From contig NZ_QLMJ01000007.1 in NCBI RefSeq assembly GCF_003259845.1, positions 274,592 through 338,591 on the forward strand: DNA of 64,000 nucleotides, given 5' to 3'. Within the stretch, counting starts at the first letter, position 1. Every line of letters starts with the position of its first letter. Below are positions 36,176 through 45,249 of the stretch, in pieces. The notes under the pieces were generated by a model. That model was not told the origin of the DNA, did no database searches, and was given only the letters and a program-made list of their open reading frames with translations. The translations under genes were made by a program, and so were the position numbers. The DNA is from Actinoplanes lutulentus. GTDB lineage: Bacteria > Actinomycetota > Actinomycetes > Mycobacteriales > Micromonosporaceae.

Positions 36176-36874
36176 GTGACCATGGATCCGCTGGTCCTGA
36201 TGACCGACGTGGAAGAGTCCACCGATGCGCTGCTGCGTGACGCGGAGAGCTGGGACGACGGCGTGCTCGCCGAGCCGTCCGGGCTGCCCGGCTGGTCAGT
36301 GGGGCACGTCCTGACCCACCTGGCCCGCAACGCCGACGCCCTGACGAACCTGCTGGTCGCCGCGCGCACCGGCGCCGAGGCACAGCTGTACGCGAGCCGC
36401 GCCGCCCGTGACGAGGCCATCGAGTCCGGGTCCGGCCGGCCGCTGGCCGAGCAGCTCGACGACCTGCGGGCCGCGCACGACCGGTTCGCCGACGCGGCCG
36501 CCTCGATGCCGGCGAGCGCCTGGTTCACCCACCTGCCGGCGATCGGCCAGTCCGCCGCCGGCGTGCCGTGGGGCAGGCTGCGCGAGATCGAGGTGCACCG
36601 GGTCGACCTGGCCCGCGACTACACCGCGCAGGAGTGGACGGACGCCTTCGCGCTGCGCCTGCTGCGGGAATTCGTGGCGCAGCCACCGGCCGACGCGCCC
36701 GCCATGGTGCTGCGTCCGCTCGGCCTGGAGCACCCGCTGACGATCGGAGACAGCGGCCCGGTGATCGGCGGTCCGACCAAGTCGCTTGCCGGCTGGCTGA
36801 TCGGGCGAGCCGACGGCACAGACCTGACCGTCGCTCCCGACGGGGAACTACCCAAGCCAGCGAGGTGGAAATGA
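36176..36874 (+). CDS. Maleylpyruvate isomerase family, mycothiol-dependent-type enzyme
   Basis: 232 residues, second member of the DinB/MDMPI family in the window and closer to true maleylpyruvate isomerase than the first. Likely zinc ligands are the His in VGHVLTHLARN, an acidic residue of the central helix and the His in REIEVHRVDLARDY. GTG 36176 fits a leaderless transcript; ATG 36182 is the alternative. It overlaps the next gene in ATGA, so both act from one message, perhaps in thiol-dependent detoxification (inference). Confidence 0.82.
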   Translation: MTMDPLVLMTDVEESTDALLRDAESWDDGVLAEPSGLPGWSVGHVLTHLARNADALTNLLVAARTGAEAQLYASRAARDEAIESGSGRPLAEQLDDLRAAHDRFADAAASMPASAWFTHLPAIGQSAAGVPWGRLREIEVHRVDLARDYTAQEWTDAFALRLLREFVAQPPADAPAMVLRPLGLEHPLTIGDSGPVIGGPTKSLAGWLIGRADGTDLTVAPDGELPKPARWK

Positions 36875-37467
36875 GCACGGATCTCGGCGGTGGCCTCACC
36901 ATGACCAAGGTGTCGGTCGGCCCGATGGACAACAACGCCTACCTGCTGGAACACGGCGGCGAACGCCTCCTGATCGACGCGGCGAACGACGCCGGCACCC
37001 TGCAGGACCTGATCGGCTCCGGCGGCCTGCGCGCCGTGGTGACCACGCACCGGCACCAGGACCACTGGCAGGCGCTGGAGGAGATCACCCTCGCGACCGG
37101 GGCGGAGTCACTGGCGCACGTCGACGACGCCCAGGGCATCCCGGTGGTGACCCGCACGCTGCGCGACGGCGACGTGGTCGAGGTCGGCGGTGCCAGCCTC
37201 GACGTGATCCACATCGTCGGGCACACGCCGGGTTCGATCGTGCTGTCCTACCAGGGCAAACACCTGTTCACCGGGGACAGCCTCTTCCCCGGCGGGCACG
37301 GCAAGACGGCCACCCCGGAGAACCACACAGAGATCATGGACGATCTGGAGAGCAAGATCTTCGGCCGGTTCGGCGACGACACCGTCTTCTATCCCGGTCA
37401 CGGCAAGGACTCCACGCTCGGCGCCGAGCGCCCGCAGCTCGCCGAGTGGCGTGCGCGCGGCTGGTAG
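36871..37467 (+). CDS. Metallo-beta-lactamase-fold hydrolase
   Basis: 198 residues with the metal motif THRHQDHW (HxHxDH) and further ligands in IVGHTPGSIVL, FTGDSLFP and YPGHGKDS: the glyoxalase II-like subgroup. Since it is coupled to a mycothiol-type enzyme, a thioester or mycothiol-conjugate substrate is plausible but unproven. ATG 36871 overlaps the upstream stop. Confidence 0.87.
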   Translation: MSTDLGGGLTMTKVSVGPMDNNAYLLEHGGERLLIDAANDAGTLQDLIGSGGLRAVVTTHRHQDHWQALEEITLATGAESLAHVDDAQGIPVVTRTLRDGDVVEVGGASLDVIHIVGHTPGSIVLSYQGKHLFTGDSLFPGGHGKTATPENHTEIMDDLESKIFGRFGDDTVFYPGHGKDSTLGAERPQLAEWRARGW

Positions 37468-37477
37468 ACATGAAAAA

Positions 37478-37516
37478 GCGGGAGACCGGGGCATCTCAAC
37501 TGCTCCGGTCTCCCGC
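37478..37516. terminator. 12-bp hairpin between two convergent operons
   Basis: Stem 37478-37489 with 37505-37516. The minus-strand side is followed by a run of five T, so it is strongest for the anti-sigma-like gene. Confidence 0.75.
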
Positions 37517-37536
37517 GACAAACCCTCAGTGGAAGA

Positions 37537-38238
37537 TCAGCCGACGCTCTTCGTGGCGTTCCCGTTCACGTGGATCCCCTCGGCGAACTCCAGCACCTGC
37601 GTCTCGCCCCAGCCCAGGTTGTCCCACACCTGGATCACCAGGTAACCCTGGTCGGGCAGTTCGAGGAACAGCGCCCACCCGTCGGTCTGGTCGAGCATCT
37701 TGGTCAGCACACCGGTGTTCTCACCGACGGTGACCTTCTTGCCGCCCAGCTCGGCCGGCGCGCCGGCGTCCTGGAGCATCACAGCGATCTTGCCGACGAA
37801 ACTGTGCGGGTCGCTGTTGGCGCCCGCGTCGGGACCGCTGGACGGGCCGGCGAGCGGCCCGTCGGGTGCCAGCACCAGACCGCTGTTGTCGTTGCCCTGG
37901 AGGATCCAGCCCTCCGGAACCTGGTCGAGTTCGAATGCGTCGGGCTGCTCACCCTGGTACGCCACCAGCTTGGTGGGCACCAGCTTGCTGGGCACCACGG
38001 AACTCACCGCGGGCGCCGGGGCAGCGAGCGGCGCCGAGGCGGGCGCCGCCCCAGCGGTGGCGAACGCGACGGCCGCGGCGACGGCGGCGACAGCGAACGC
38101 GGAGGCCCCACCGGTCTGGACGAGCCGGCGGCGGCGCAGGGCACTACGGCCCCGGGCCAGGTCGGCCTGGATCACCTCGGAGGTCGGATCGGCTGCCGGT
38201 CCGGCGAGTCGCTCCAGCCCGTCATAGAGATCAGTCAT
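37537..38238 (-). CDS. Membrane-anchored partner of a SigE-family sigma factor
   Basis: 233 residues: a cytoplasmic N-terminus of ~50 residues (LYDGLERLAGPAADPTSEVI), an Arg-rich stop, one membrane segment (about residues 45-65), a Pro/Ala/Ser linker and a globular external part with no recognised domain. The layout fits an anti-sigma factor or a membrane sensor paired with the sigma gene. It has no zinc-binding HxxxCxxC motif. The ATG overlaps the sigma stop (ATGA), and AGGAG lies upstream. Confidence 0.75.
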   Translation of the reverse strand: MTDLYDGLERLAGPAADPTSEVIQADLARGRSALRRRRLVQTGGASAFAVAAVAAAVAFATAGAAPASAPLAAPAPAVSSVVPSKLVPTKLVAYQGEQPDAFELDQVPEGWILQGNDNSGLVLAPDGPLAGPSSGPDAGANSDPHSFVGKIAVMLQDAGAPAELGGKKVTVGENTGVLTKMLDQTDGWALFLELPDQGYLVIQVWDNLGWGETQVLEFAEGIHVNGNATKSVG

Positions 38239-38756
38239 GAAAAGCTCCTGGTCAACGGAGTGTTCAGTGGAGTGCCGAGAACCGCTCGGAGCCGGTCGAG
38301 GGCCCGGGCGGTCTGGCTCTTCACCGTTCCCTCGGAACATCCGAGGGCGTCGGCGGTGTCGGCGACGTCGAGGTCGTAGAAGTAGCGGAACACCAACGCC
38401 GCCCGCATCCGTGGTGGCAGCTCCTTCAGGGCCGCGCGCAGCCCGTCCGAGAGTTCCCCGCCCGGCACCTCCGCTGCCGCGTGTTCCGGCAGCTCGGCCA
38501 TCGTCCGTTCCCGCCGGCGCCACCAGCGACGCCGCTCGTCCGTCAACGCGTTCACCAGTGTCCGCCGCACGTACCCGTCCGGGTTGTCGGCTCGCTGGAA
38601 CGCCGGCCAGGCGACGTACAGTTTCGTCAGCGCGGACTGGACCAGGTCCTCGGCCAGGTGGGCGTCGCCCGCCGTCAGCAGAGTGGCCGTCCGCACCAGC
38701 CCGGCACGTTTCGCCGCCACGAAGCGGTGGAATTGCTCATCACGCTCGTTCTTCAC
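38235..38756 (-). CDS. RNA polymerase sigma factor, SigE family (ECF-type)
   Basis: 173-residue sigma-70 of the actinobacterial SigE/ECF type. Region 2: AGLVRTATLLTAGDAHLAEDLVQSAL; region 4: LPPRMRAALVFRYFYDL and ALGCSEGTVKSQTARAL. The GTG at 38756 has a GGAGGGG site upstream. It is co-translated with the membrane partner. Its target promoters cannot be predicted from the window. Confidence 0.9.
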   Translation of the reverse strand: MKNERDEQFHRFVAAKRAGLVRTATLLTAGDAHLAEDLVQSALTKLYVAWPAFQRADNPDGYVRRTLVNALTDERRRWWRRRERTMAELPEHAAAEVPGGELSDGLRAALKELPPRMRAALVFRYFYDLDVADTADALGCSEGTVKSQTARALDRLRAVLGTPLNTPLTRSFS

Positions 38757-38800
38757 ACGAGCCCCTCCTTCGCTCTCACACCTCCCTGACGACTCGCGTC

Positions 38801-39535
38801 TCAGCCGGGTTGCATGAAGCCGTGGAGTATTCCCGAGTATCGCTTGGCCGGCGGCTTCGCGTACTCCTCTCGCTTGGACGTGCCCAAACCCAGCGTGACC
38901 AGCGCTTGGACCATGAGGGTCGCGGCCGCGACACCGTCGATCACGGGTACGCCCAACCGAGCCGAAAGTTCCGAGCAGAGATCCGCCATCCCGGCACAGC
39001 CGAGCACGATGACGTCGGATCCATCCGTTTCCAAGGCGTGCGCGGCCAGCGAGGCCACCCGGGGCAGAACCGTCGGATCACCCTCGAGTTCGAGCACCGG
39101 AATCTCACAGGCATGAATGCCTTTGCAGGCGCCGGCCCCGACATATCGATGCGCTAGATCCGACGCTCGTCCGCGCGTACGGGAAAGGGTTGTGACAACG
39201 CTGAAACCGCGACCGAGCAACGCTGCCGCATGCATCGCGGCCTCGGCGATGCCGACCACCGGGCCGGCGGCGATCTCGCGGGCCGCATCCAATCCGGGGT
39301 CGCCGAAGCAGGCGATGACGTAACCGGCGGCGCCGTCCCGCTCCCCCGCGGCGACCTCGGCGAGCAGGCCCGGGACCGCGAGGGCCTCGTCGTAATGGCT
39401 CTCGATGGAGGCCGGGCCCATCGCCGGAGTGACGCCTTCGACGACGACGCCCGGGCCGGCGACGGCCCGGGCGCTCGCCTCGATCAGGCTGGTCATCGAC
39501 GCCGTGGTGTTGGGATTGATGACCCGGATGAGCAT
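38801..39535 (-). CDS. Aspartate/glutamate/hydantoin racemase family protein
   Basis: 244 residues. The N-terminus MLIRVINPNTTASMT is typical of hydantoin/allantoin racemases. The two catalytic Cys are in VIACFGDPGLDA and VLGCAGMADL. It probably racemises a 5-substituted hydantoin or allantoin. Its ATG shares a base with the stop of the NCS1 permease (TGATG), so uptake and racemisation of the same compound are coupled. Confidence 0.87.
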   Translation of the reverse strand: MLIRVINPNTTASMTSLIEASARAVAGPGVVVEGVTPAMGPASIESHYDEALAVPGLLAEVAAGERDGAAGYVIACFGDPGLDAAREIAAGPVVGIAEAAMHAAALLGRGFSVVTTLSRTRGRASDLAHRYVGAGACKGIHACEIPVLELEGDPTVLPRVASLAAHALETDGSDVIVLGCAGMADLCSELSARLGVPVIDGVAAATLMVQALVTLGLGTSKREEYAKPPAKRYSGILHGFMQPG

Positions 39536-41052
39536 CAGGATTTGATCGACGCAGGGGCCGGCTGCCGCTTGAGGAGGCCCAGGTAGACGACGAAGCCGAG
39601 GCCGCAGCCGATGAACCAGCTGTACTGGGCGATGTCGTGCATACCCGGTCCATCGGTCCAGAGCACCGGGATCATCGCGATCGCCGCGCCCACCGCCGTC
39701 GCGATGATCGCCGGCGGGTTGTACCCCTTGCGGTACCAGTACTTGCCGGTGGAGCTCATCGTGAAGAGCGCGTCGACGTCCACCTGCTGCTTGCGGACCA
39801 GGTAGTAATCGGCGATCAGCACTCCGAACAGCGGTCCGATGAAGGCGCCGAGGGTCTCCAGCGTGTAGTGGATGACATCGGGGTTGTTGTAGAGGTTCCA
39901 CGGGGTGATCAGCACCGAGCCGACCGCCGCGATCATGCCGCCGGCCCGCCAGGAGATCTTCTGCGGGCTCACGTTGGAGAAGTCGAACGCCGGCGAGATG
40001 AAGTTCGCGACGATGTTGATGCCGATCGTGGCGATGGTGAAGGTCAGCGCGCCGAGGACGATCGCGAACGTGCTGTCGATCCGGGCGACGGTCGCGACCG
40101 GGTCGGTGATCAGCTCGCCGAAGACCGGCAGGGTCAGGCTCGCCGTGACGACGGTCAGGATGCTGAACATCAGGAAGTTGACCGGGAGACCGAGGAAGTT
40201 GCCGGTCTTCACGGCTTTGAAGGACTTGCCGTACCGCGAGAAGTCCCCGAAGTTCAGCATCGGACCGGAGAAGTACGACACCACCAGGGCGATCGCACCC
40301 AGCATCACCGGGACGGCGTCCAGGCCGTGGTACTCCACGTCACCCAGGTTCAGGTCGATCGCGCCCCAGCCGGCCTTGTAGATCAGGTAACCGGTCAGCG
40401 CGAACATCACCACGTAGACGGCGGGCCCGCAGAAGTCGATGAAGCGCCGGATCGACTCCATGCCGGTCCAGAACACCGCGGCCTGGAGAACCCAGAGCAC
40501 GGCGTACGTGCACCAGCCGAGCAGCGGCAGCCCGAGGAAGCCGTACTGGTTCACATCGGCGTACGGCAGCAGCGACGGCCACAGCTTGAGGACGACGACG
40601 TCCAGCGCCGCCGAGGCGAGGTAGGTCTGGATGCCGTACCAGGCGACCGCGATCAGGCCGCGGATGATGGCCGGCACGTTCGCGCCGAGCACACCGAACG
40701 CCACCCGGTTGATCACCGGGTACGGAACGCCGGTGGCCTGCGACGGCTTCGCGACGAGGTTGCAGAAGAAGTAGACGATCGTGATGCCCACGATCAGTGA
40801 GACGAGCACCTGCCAGCTGGAGAGTCCCAGGGCGAACAGCGAACCGGCGGTGACGTACCCACCGACGCTGTGCACGTCGGACATCCAGAACGCGAAGATG
40901 TTGTAGGAGCCCCACGTCTGCTTCCGCAGCGGAGCCAGGTCCTCGTTGGTGAGGCGGGGATCGTATTCAGGCTTGATGACGCCGCTACCGACCGGCATGC
41001 CGGCGGCTTCGACCAGGTCCTCGTGGTGCGTGCTGGGGATGGTGTCGGCCAT
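39535..41052 (-). CDS. NCS1-family nucleobase/hydantoin/allantoin permease
   Basis: 505 residues with 12 hydrophobic segments. The N-terminus NEDLAPLRKQTWGSYNIFAFWMSDVHS is the NCS1 signature (Trp-rich TM1 region), with NFGDFSRYGKS later. The family imports hydantoins, allantoin or uracil with sodium or protons. With the racemase downstream, hydantoin or allantoin is most likely. No hydantoinase is in the window. ATG 41052 is chosen; a GTG at 41061 is also in frame. Confidence 0.9.
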   Translation of the reverse strand: MADTIPSTHHEDLVEAAGMPVGSGVIKPEYDPRLTNEDLAPLRKQTWGSYNIFAFWMSDVHSVGGYVTAGSLFALGLSSWQVLVSLIVGITIVYFFCNLVAKPSQATGVPYPVINRVAFGVLGANVPAIIRGLIAVAWYGIQTYLASAALDVVVLKLWPSLLPYADVNQYGFLGLPLLGWCTYAVLWVLQAAVFWTGMESIRRFIDFCGPAVYVVMFALTGYLIYKAGWGAIDLNLGDVEYHGLDAVPVMLGAIALVVSYFSGPMLNFGDFSRYGKSFKAVKTGNFLGLPVNFLMFSILTVVTASLTLPVFGELITDPVATVARIDSTFAIVLGALTFTIATIGINIVANFISPAFDFSNVSPQKISWRAGGMIAAVGSVLITPWNLYNNPDVIHYTLETLGAFIGPLFGVLIADYYLVRKQQVDVDALFTMSSTGKYWYRKGYNPPAIIATAVGAAIAMIPVLWTDGPGMHDIAQYSWFIGCGLGFVVYLGLLKRQPAPASIKS

Positions 41053-41200
41053 GGCCGTCACGCTATGAATCCGCTGTTTCACCCGGATGTGCGGAACTGT
41101 ATATCTTCGATCTCCCAAAGGTTCCCCAACTGTCACCCGAACGGATGGTCCGGGTACGGTGCTGCGGCGAGATCGACCGCCGATGCAAGGAGCGCCACCT

Positions 41201-42391
41201 GTGACGACGACCGAGGTTGCGCCGGCGAGCGCTCCGGCGTCCACCGCGCCCCGGCTGCACCCGCAGACCGTTCGCTGGCTGGCCGGCGCGGGCGCCGCGA
41301 TGGCCCTGTACGCCGGATTGCGCATCATCAACGTGCTCGTGCTGATCTTCTACGCGCGCCGCGACGAGAAGACACCGGCCTGGCGTGACCTGCTGCTCGC
41401 CTGGGACGCGAAGTGGTACGCCGGCATCGCCGAGCACGGATACGACACCGTCATCTCGTTCACCGATAAGGGTGTTCCGGAGATGTCGAACCTGGCGTTC
41501 TTCCCGCTCTACCCGGGTCTGTCGGCGGCCGTCGCGTTCGTGCTGCCGGTCTCGGTCGGCACCGCGCTGCTGCTGGTCTCCTGGGCGACCGGCCTGGCCG
41601 CGGCGGCCACCCTGTACGCGCTCGGCAGTTACCTGCGGGACCGGATGACCGGCATCCTGCTGGCCGGCCTCTGGTCGGTCGTGCCGCACGGCATCGTGCT
41701 CTCGATGGGGTACAGCGAGCCGCTGTTCACCGCCCTGGCCGCCGGTTCGCTGCTGGCCGCGCTCCGCAAGAACTGGCTGACCGCCGGCGTTCTCTGCCTG
41801 CTCGCCGGGCTGACCCGGCCGACCGGCGCCGCGGTGATCGCCGCGGTCGTGCTGACCGCGCTGGTCGCGGTGGTCCGGAACCCGCGGGAGTGGCGGGCCT
41901 GGGTGGCCGGCCTGATCGCCCCGCTCGGCCTGGTCGGGTACATGGCCTGGGTCGGCATCCGGCTGGGCCGCGCCGACGGCTACTTCTACGTGCAGAACGA
42001 GACCTGGAAGATGGGTTTCGACGGCGGCGGTTACACCCTGTCCACGTTCTCGAACATGCTGCTCGACAACCGGATCTCGCTCGAACTGACCGAGGTGAGC
42101 CTGGTCCTGCTGCTGGCCCTCGGGCTGTTCGTGGTGGCGCTCGGTGAACGGCTGCCGTGGCCGCTGCTGGTCTACGCCGGTGTCGTCGTGTTCATCGCGG
42201 TGACCGGCGACTGGTTCTACTGGGCGAAGGCACGGATGCTCATCCCGGCCTTCCCGCTCCTGCTGCCGGTGGTCTACGCGATGCGGCGCAGTCACAACCG
42301 CGTGGTCCCGTACGTGGTCGTCGGCGGGCTCGCCCTTTTCTCCACATTCTTCAGCGTCTATCTCACGCTGACCTGGCATCGCTCCTTCTAG
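41201..42391 (+). CDS. Mannosyltransferase-like membrane protein (PIG-V type GT-C)
   Basis: 396 residues with 9-11 membrane segments. The first external loop holds WDAKWYAGIAEHGYD, the Asp-containing motif of PIG-V-like GT-C mannosyltransferases that use polyprenyl-phosphate mannose. The acceptor is unknown; actinobacterial examples act on proteins or lipoglycans. GTG 41201 follows AAGGAG by 8 bases. It is divergent from the permease with 148 bases between. Confidence 0.8.
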   Translation: MTTTEVAPASAPASTAPRLHPQTVRWLAGAGAAMALYAGLRIINVLVLIFYARRDEKTPAWRDLLLAWDAKWYAGIAEHGYDTVISFTDKGVPEMSNLAFFPLYPGLSAAVAFVLPVSVGTALLLVSWATGLAAAATLYALGSYLRDRMTGILLAGLWSVVPHGIVLSMGYSEPLFTALAAGSLLAALRKNWLTAGVLCLLAGLTRPTGAAVIAAVVLTALVAVVRNPREWRAWVAGLIAPLGLVGYMAWVGIRLGRADGYFYVQNETWKMGFDGGGYTLSTFSNMLLDNRISLELTEVSLVLLLALGLFVVALGERLPWPLLVYAGVVVFIAVTGDWFYWAKARMLIPAFPLLLPVVYAMRRSHNRVVPYVVVGGLALFSTFFSVYLTLTWHRSF

Positions 42392-42448
42392 AAAACGCCT
42401 GACCACGGCTGTCCATCCCTCGACTCGCCGCGTTCGCTGACGTTCGGG

Positions 42449-42466
42449 CGACCCCCACCGGGGTCG
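42449..42466 (+). terminator. Short hairpin after the mannosyltransferase
   Basis: 7-bp stem (42449-42455 with 42460-42466), 4-base loop. The remaining spacer up to 42597 is AT-richer around 42500-42535 and probably holds the promoter of the roadblock pair. Confidence 0.5.
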
Positions 42467-42597
42467 ACCGCTCGGAGATCAACACCAGTTGGCCCGTGAT
42501 GGCTTTAGTTCAGTGCTTGAGCAAATATCGCGTGCCACTGTTGGGCCCGCCGATCATGTCGGCGGCCCCCTCTCGCCAGCGAAACGGAGTACCAGCA

Positions 42598-42969
42598 GTG
42601 AATATCGAGACTGCCCTTAAAGAAGCGATGGGCATCGAGGGCGCGATCGGTGTGGCACTCGTGGACTACACCAGCGGCCTCACTCTGGGCGTGCTCGGCG
42701 GCGGTCAGACGATGGACATGAACATCGCCGCGGCCGGCAACACCGACGTGATCCGTGCCAAGGTACGCACCCTCGAAATGCTCGGCCTCCAGGACGGCAT
42801 CGAGGACATCCTGATCACGCTCGACTCGCAGTACCACCTGATCCGCCTGCTCCAGAACAAGCGGCACGGCGAGTCGTTCTTCCTGTACGTCTCGCTCGAC
42901 AAGACCCGCGCCAACCTCGGTCTGGCCCGTCACCAGCTCCGCAAGATCGAGCGGGACCTGGACGTATGA
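42598..42969 (+). CDS. Conserved actinobacterial protein, roadblock/LC7-like, first of pair
   Basis: 123 residues. The protein starts VNIETALKEAMGIEGAIGVALVDYTSG, then MDMNIAAAGNTDVIRAKVRTLEMLGL: a roadblock-like alpha/beta fold in my reading. Homologues are common in actinobacteria, without known function. In Myxococcus and Streptomyces, roadblock proteins act with small GTPases, but none lies here. GTG 42598 has an ACGGAG-like site upstream. It overlaps the next gene (ATGA). Confidence 0.75.
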   Translation: MNIETALKEAMGIEGAIGVALVDYTSGLTLGVLGGGQTMDMNIAAAGNTDVIRAKVRTLEMLGLQDGIEDILITLDSQYHLIRLLQNKRHGESFFLYVSLDKTRANLGLARHQLRKIERDLDV

Positions 42970-43358
42970 CGGCCCCCGGCGACACGTACAAGCCGGTCTA
43001 CGCCGAGCTCGCCGCGCTGCGTTACCAGGTTCCCGGCGTGCTGGGCTGCGTGGTGGCGGGCGTCGACGGCCTGCTCATCCTGCACGACAACACCTCCGGC
43101 CCGGAACCGCACGACGTGGCGGCCCTCGCGGCCGGCGCGCACGGCATCAGCCGGACCACCGGCGCGGTGCTGCAACAGGGCGGCTTCGCGGACGTCACGA
43201 TCCACAACCAGAACGGGTACCTGTCGGTCTACGCGATCGGCGACCTGGCTCTGCTTGCCGTGATCGGTGACGGCGGGCTCAACATCGCCCGCCTGCACCT
43301 GGAGGCACGCCCGGTCCTGGCCCGCCTCGCCGGCCTGCTGAACCTGCGCAGCGCCTGA
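42966..43358 (+). CDS. Roadblock/LC7 domain protein, second of pair
   Basis: 130 residues with a clear roadblock domain: VPGVLGCVVAGVDGLLI, then HDVAALAAGAHGISR and the later GYLSVYAIGDLALLAVI strand. The start overlaps the first roadblock-like gene, so a heterodimer is plausible. It ends 10 bases from the convergent kinase gene, with no hairpin between. Confidence 0.85.
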   Translation: MTAPGDTYKPVYAELAALRYQVPGVLGCVVAGVDGLLILHDNTSGPEPHDVAALAAGAHGISRTTGAVLQQGGFADVTIHNQNGYLSVYAIGDLALLAVIGDGGLNIARLHLEARPVLARLAGLLNLRSA

Positions 43359-43368
43359 CCAAGCGGGC

Positions 43369-45117
43369 TCAGTAGCTCCACTTCTGCTGCGATGCGCCGG
43401 TGCACTCCCAGATCTGCGCCCGCACACCGTCAGCGGTACTCGCGTCCGGCACGTCCACGCACTTCACCGCCCACTCGCTGACCAGGTCATACGAGCTGTT
43501 GTAGGTGAACATCTGCGCGGACGATCCGGTGCAGGTGGCGGTCTGGAGCAGCGTGCCGTCTCCGGTGTCGCCGATCTGGACACACCGGCCACCGACCCGC
43601 ATCGTGCCGTCGCCCGGGAAGCTGAAACGTTGCTCGGCCACACCCGTGCAACCGTTGAGGACGACCCGGGCGGCGGTCGCGTGCAGGCACGTCCCGGTCC
43701 CCATGCTCTTCACCTCGCGCCCCACCGCCGTCGCCGCGGTGGTCGCGCTGGTGGCGGTGGTCGCCGCCGCTCCCGCGGGCGCGGTCGTAGCCCCCGCCCC
43801 GCTCCCCGCGGTGGTGGTCGCCGCCGCCGCGGTCGTCCTGGTGGCAGCCGTTCCGCTCACGGCCGGAGCCGACCCTCGCGGCGACTTTTCCGGATTTGCC
43901 GCCTTTACCGGCAAAGATGACGGCACCGGACCGGGCGCGATCGTCGCCCCACTCCCCCCGGCCGCCCCCGAAACTCCAGGCTGCGGAATCGCTCCCTGCC
44001 CCACCTCGGCCGGCGCCGGATCCCCACCGACAAGCGCACTCACCGCCGGCTGAGCGGCCAGCCCCAGCGCGATCAACCCCGCGGCGGCAAGCAGAGCGGT
44101 CCGCCGCCGGCCCTTCTTGGGTACGGACGTCAGCCCCACAACCGCATCAACCGCGCCCCCTGACAACCCGGCCGCGACCTCCGGACCCTCCCCACCACCC
44201 GGCGCGACCGCCGGCCGGGTCGCGGGTTGCTCTTCCGGAACTTCGGGGGCTTTGGTGCGTACCCTCGGCTCGTCGGGAAAGGCTGCGGCGCGGCTCGCAG
44301 GGCGAGCGCCCACCATGGCCGCGACCAGGAGTCGCTGGGCAGTTTCGGCGTCGGCGCGCTCGGCGGGGTTCTTCTGGAGGAGCGCGATCAGCGCGGGGCG
44401 CAGCGAGCCGGCGCGCTCCGGAGGCGCCGGCAGCTCAGTGGCGAGGGCGGTCAGGGTGGCCATCGGCGACGAGCGGTCGTAGGGCGGACGCCCCTCGACG
44501 GCCGCGTAAAGCGTCGCTCCGAGTGACCACAGATCGGCGGCCGGGCCGATCTCGCCGTCCAGAGCGCGCTCCGGGGCCAGGTAGGACGGCGAGCCGAGCA
44601 CCACTCCGGTGCTGGTCATGCTGGAGTCGCCGGCGGCCGTCGCCAGACCGAAATCGGTCAGCACCACGCGGCCGTCGTGGGCCAGCAGGACGTTGCCCGG
44701 TTTCACGTCGCGGTGCAGGATTCCGGCACGGTGCGCGGCACGCAGGCCGGCCAGCACGCCCAGGCCGATCCGGGCCGCCATCTCCGGCGCCATCGGCCCC
44801 TCGGCCCGGACCACCTGGTAGAGCGACCGGGACTCGACAAGCTCCATGACGATCCACGGCACGTCGGCGTGGAACACCACGTCGTGGACGCGGACCACGT
44901 TGGCCTGGTCGAGCCGGGCGATGGCGCGTGCCTCGCGGATGGCGCGGTCGCGCAGCGTGCGCAGTTCGGATTCGGTCAGCCCTGGCGGAGGAACGAGCTC
45001 CTTGATCGCGACGTCGCGTCCGAGCAGCTCGTCGCGGGCCGCCCAGACCCGGCCCATCCCGCCCTGGCCGATCCGGCCGGTGAGGCGGTAACGCTCAGCG
45101 ATGATCGAAGGAAGCAC
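43369..45117 (-). CDS. Membrane Ser/Thr protein kinase with external ricin-type lectin domain
   Basis: 582 residues. The kinase domain is residues ~10-265: Gly loop GRIGQGGMGRVWAA, Lys39 in VAIKEL, HRD at 135-137, DFG at 155-157, LAPERA. One membrane helix lies at ~339-360, followed by an Ala/Thr/Pro/Gly-rich stalk to ~465. The C-terminal ~115 residues have paired Cys and repeated blocks (TCLHA, RCVQIGDTGDGT, KCVDVPDASTADG) ending in QQKWSY, the ricin-type beta-trefoil QxW signature. It is probably a surface sensor binding carbohydrate or wall material. GTG follows TACGGT by 6 bases (leaderless). Confidence 0.9.
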   Translation of the reverse strand: MLPSIIAERYRLTGRIGQGGMGRVWAARDELLGRDVAIKELVPPPGLTESELRTLRDRAIREARAIARLDQANVVRVHDVVFHADVPWIVMELVESRSLYQVVRAEGPMAPEMAARIGLGVLAGLRAAHRAGILHRDVKPGNVLLAHDGRVVLTDFGLATAAGDSSMTSTGVVLGSPSYLAPERALDGEIGPAADLWSLGATLYAAVEGRPPYDRSSPMATLTALATELPAPPERAGSLRPALIALLQKNPAERADAETAQRLLVAAMVGARPASRAAAFPDEPRVRTKAPEVPEEQPATRPAVAPGGGEGPEVAAGLSGGAVDAVVGLTSVPKKGRRRTALLAAAGLIALGLAAQPAVSALVGGDPAPAEVGQGAIPQPGVSGAAGGSGATIAPGPVPSSLPVKAANPEKSPRGSAPAVSGTAATRTTAAAATTTAGSGAGATTAPAGAAATTATSATTAATAVGREVKSMGTGTCLHATAARVVLNGCTGVAEQRFSFPGDGTMRVGGRCVQIGDTGDGTLLQTATCTGSSAQMFTYNSSYDLVSEWAVKCVDVPDASTADGVRAQIWECTGASQQKWSY

Positions 45118-45123
45118 TGCGGC

Positions 45124-45129
45124 ACCGTA
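45124..45129 (-). promoter_or_regulatory. Putative -10 element of the kinase gene (TACGGT)
   Basis: Minus-strand TACGGT, 6 bases before the GTG at 45117. Confidence 0.4.
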
Positions 45130-45249
45130 CCGGTCGGGGATCGATAAAGAGCGTTTCCAGACGCCGTTTATCGTTCGTTTATCGGGTGGAACCGCAGCTC
45201 AGAACAGCCTCGATTCCACAATGTGGACAGTGTGATTTACTCGTCGGCG

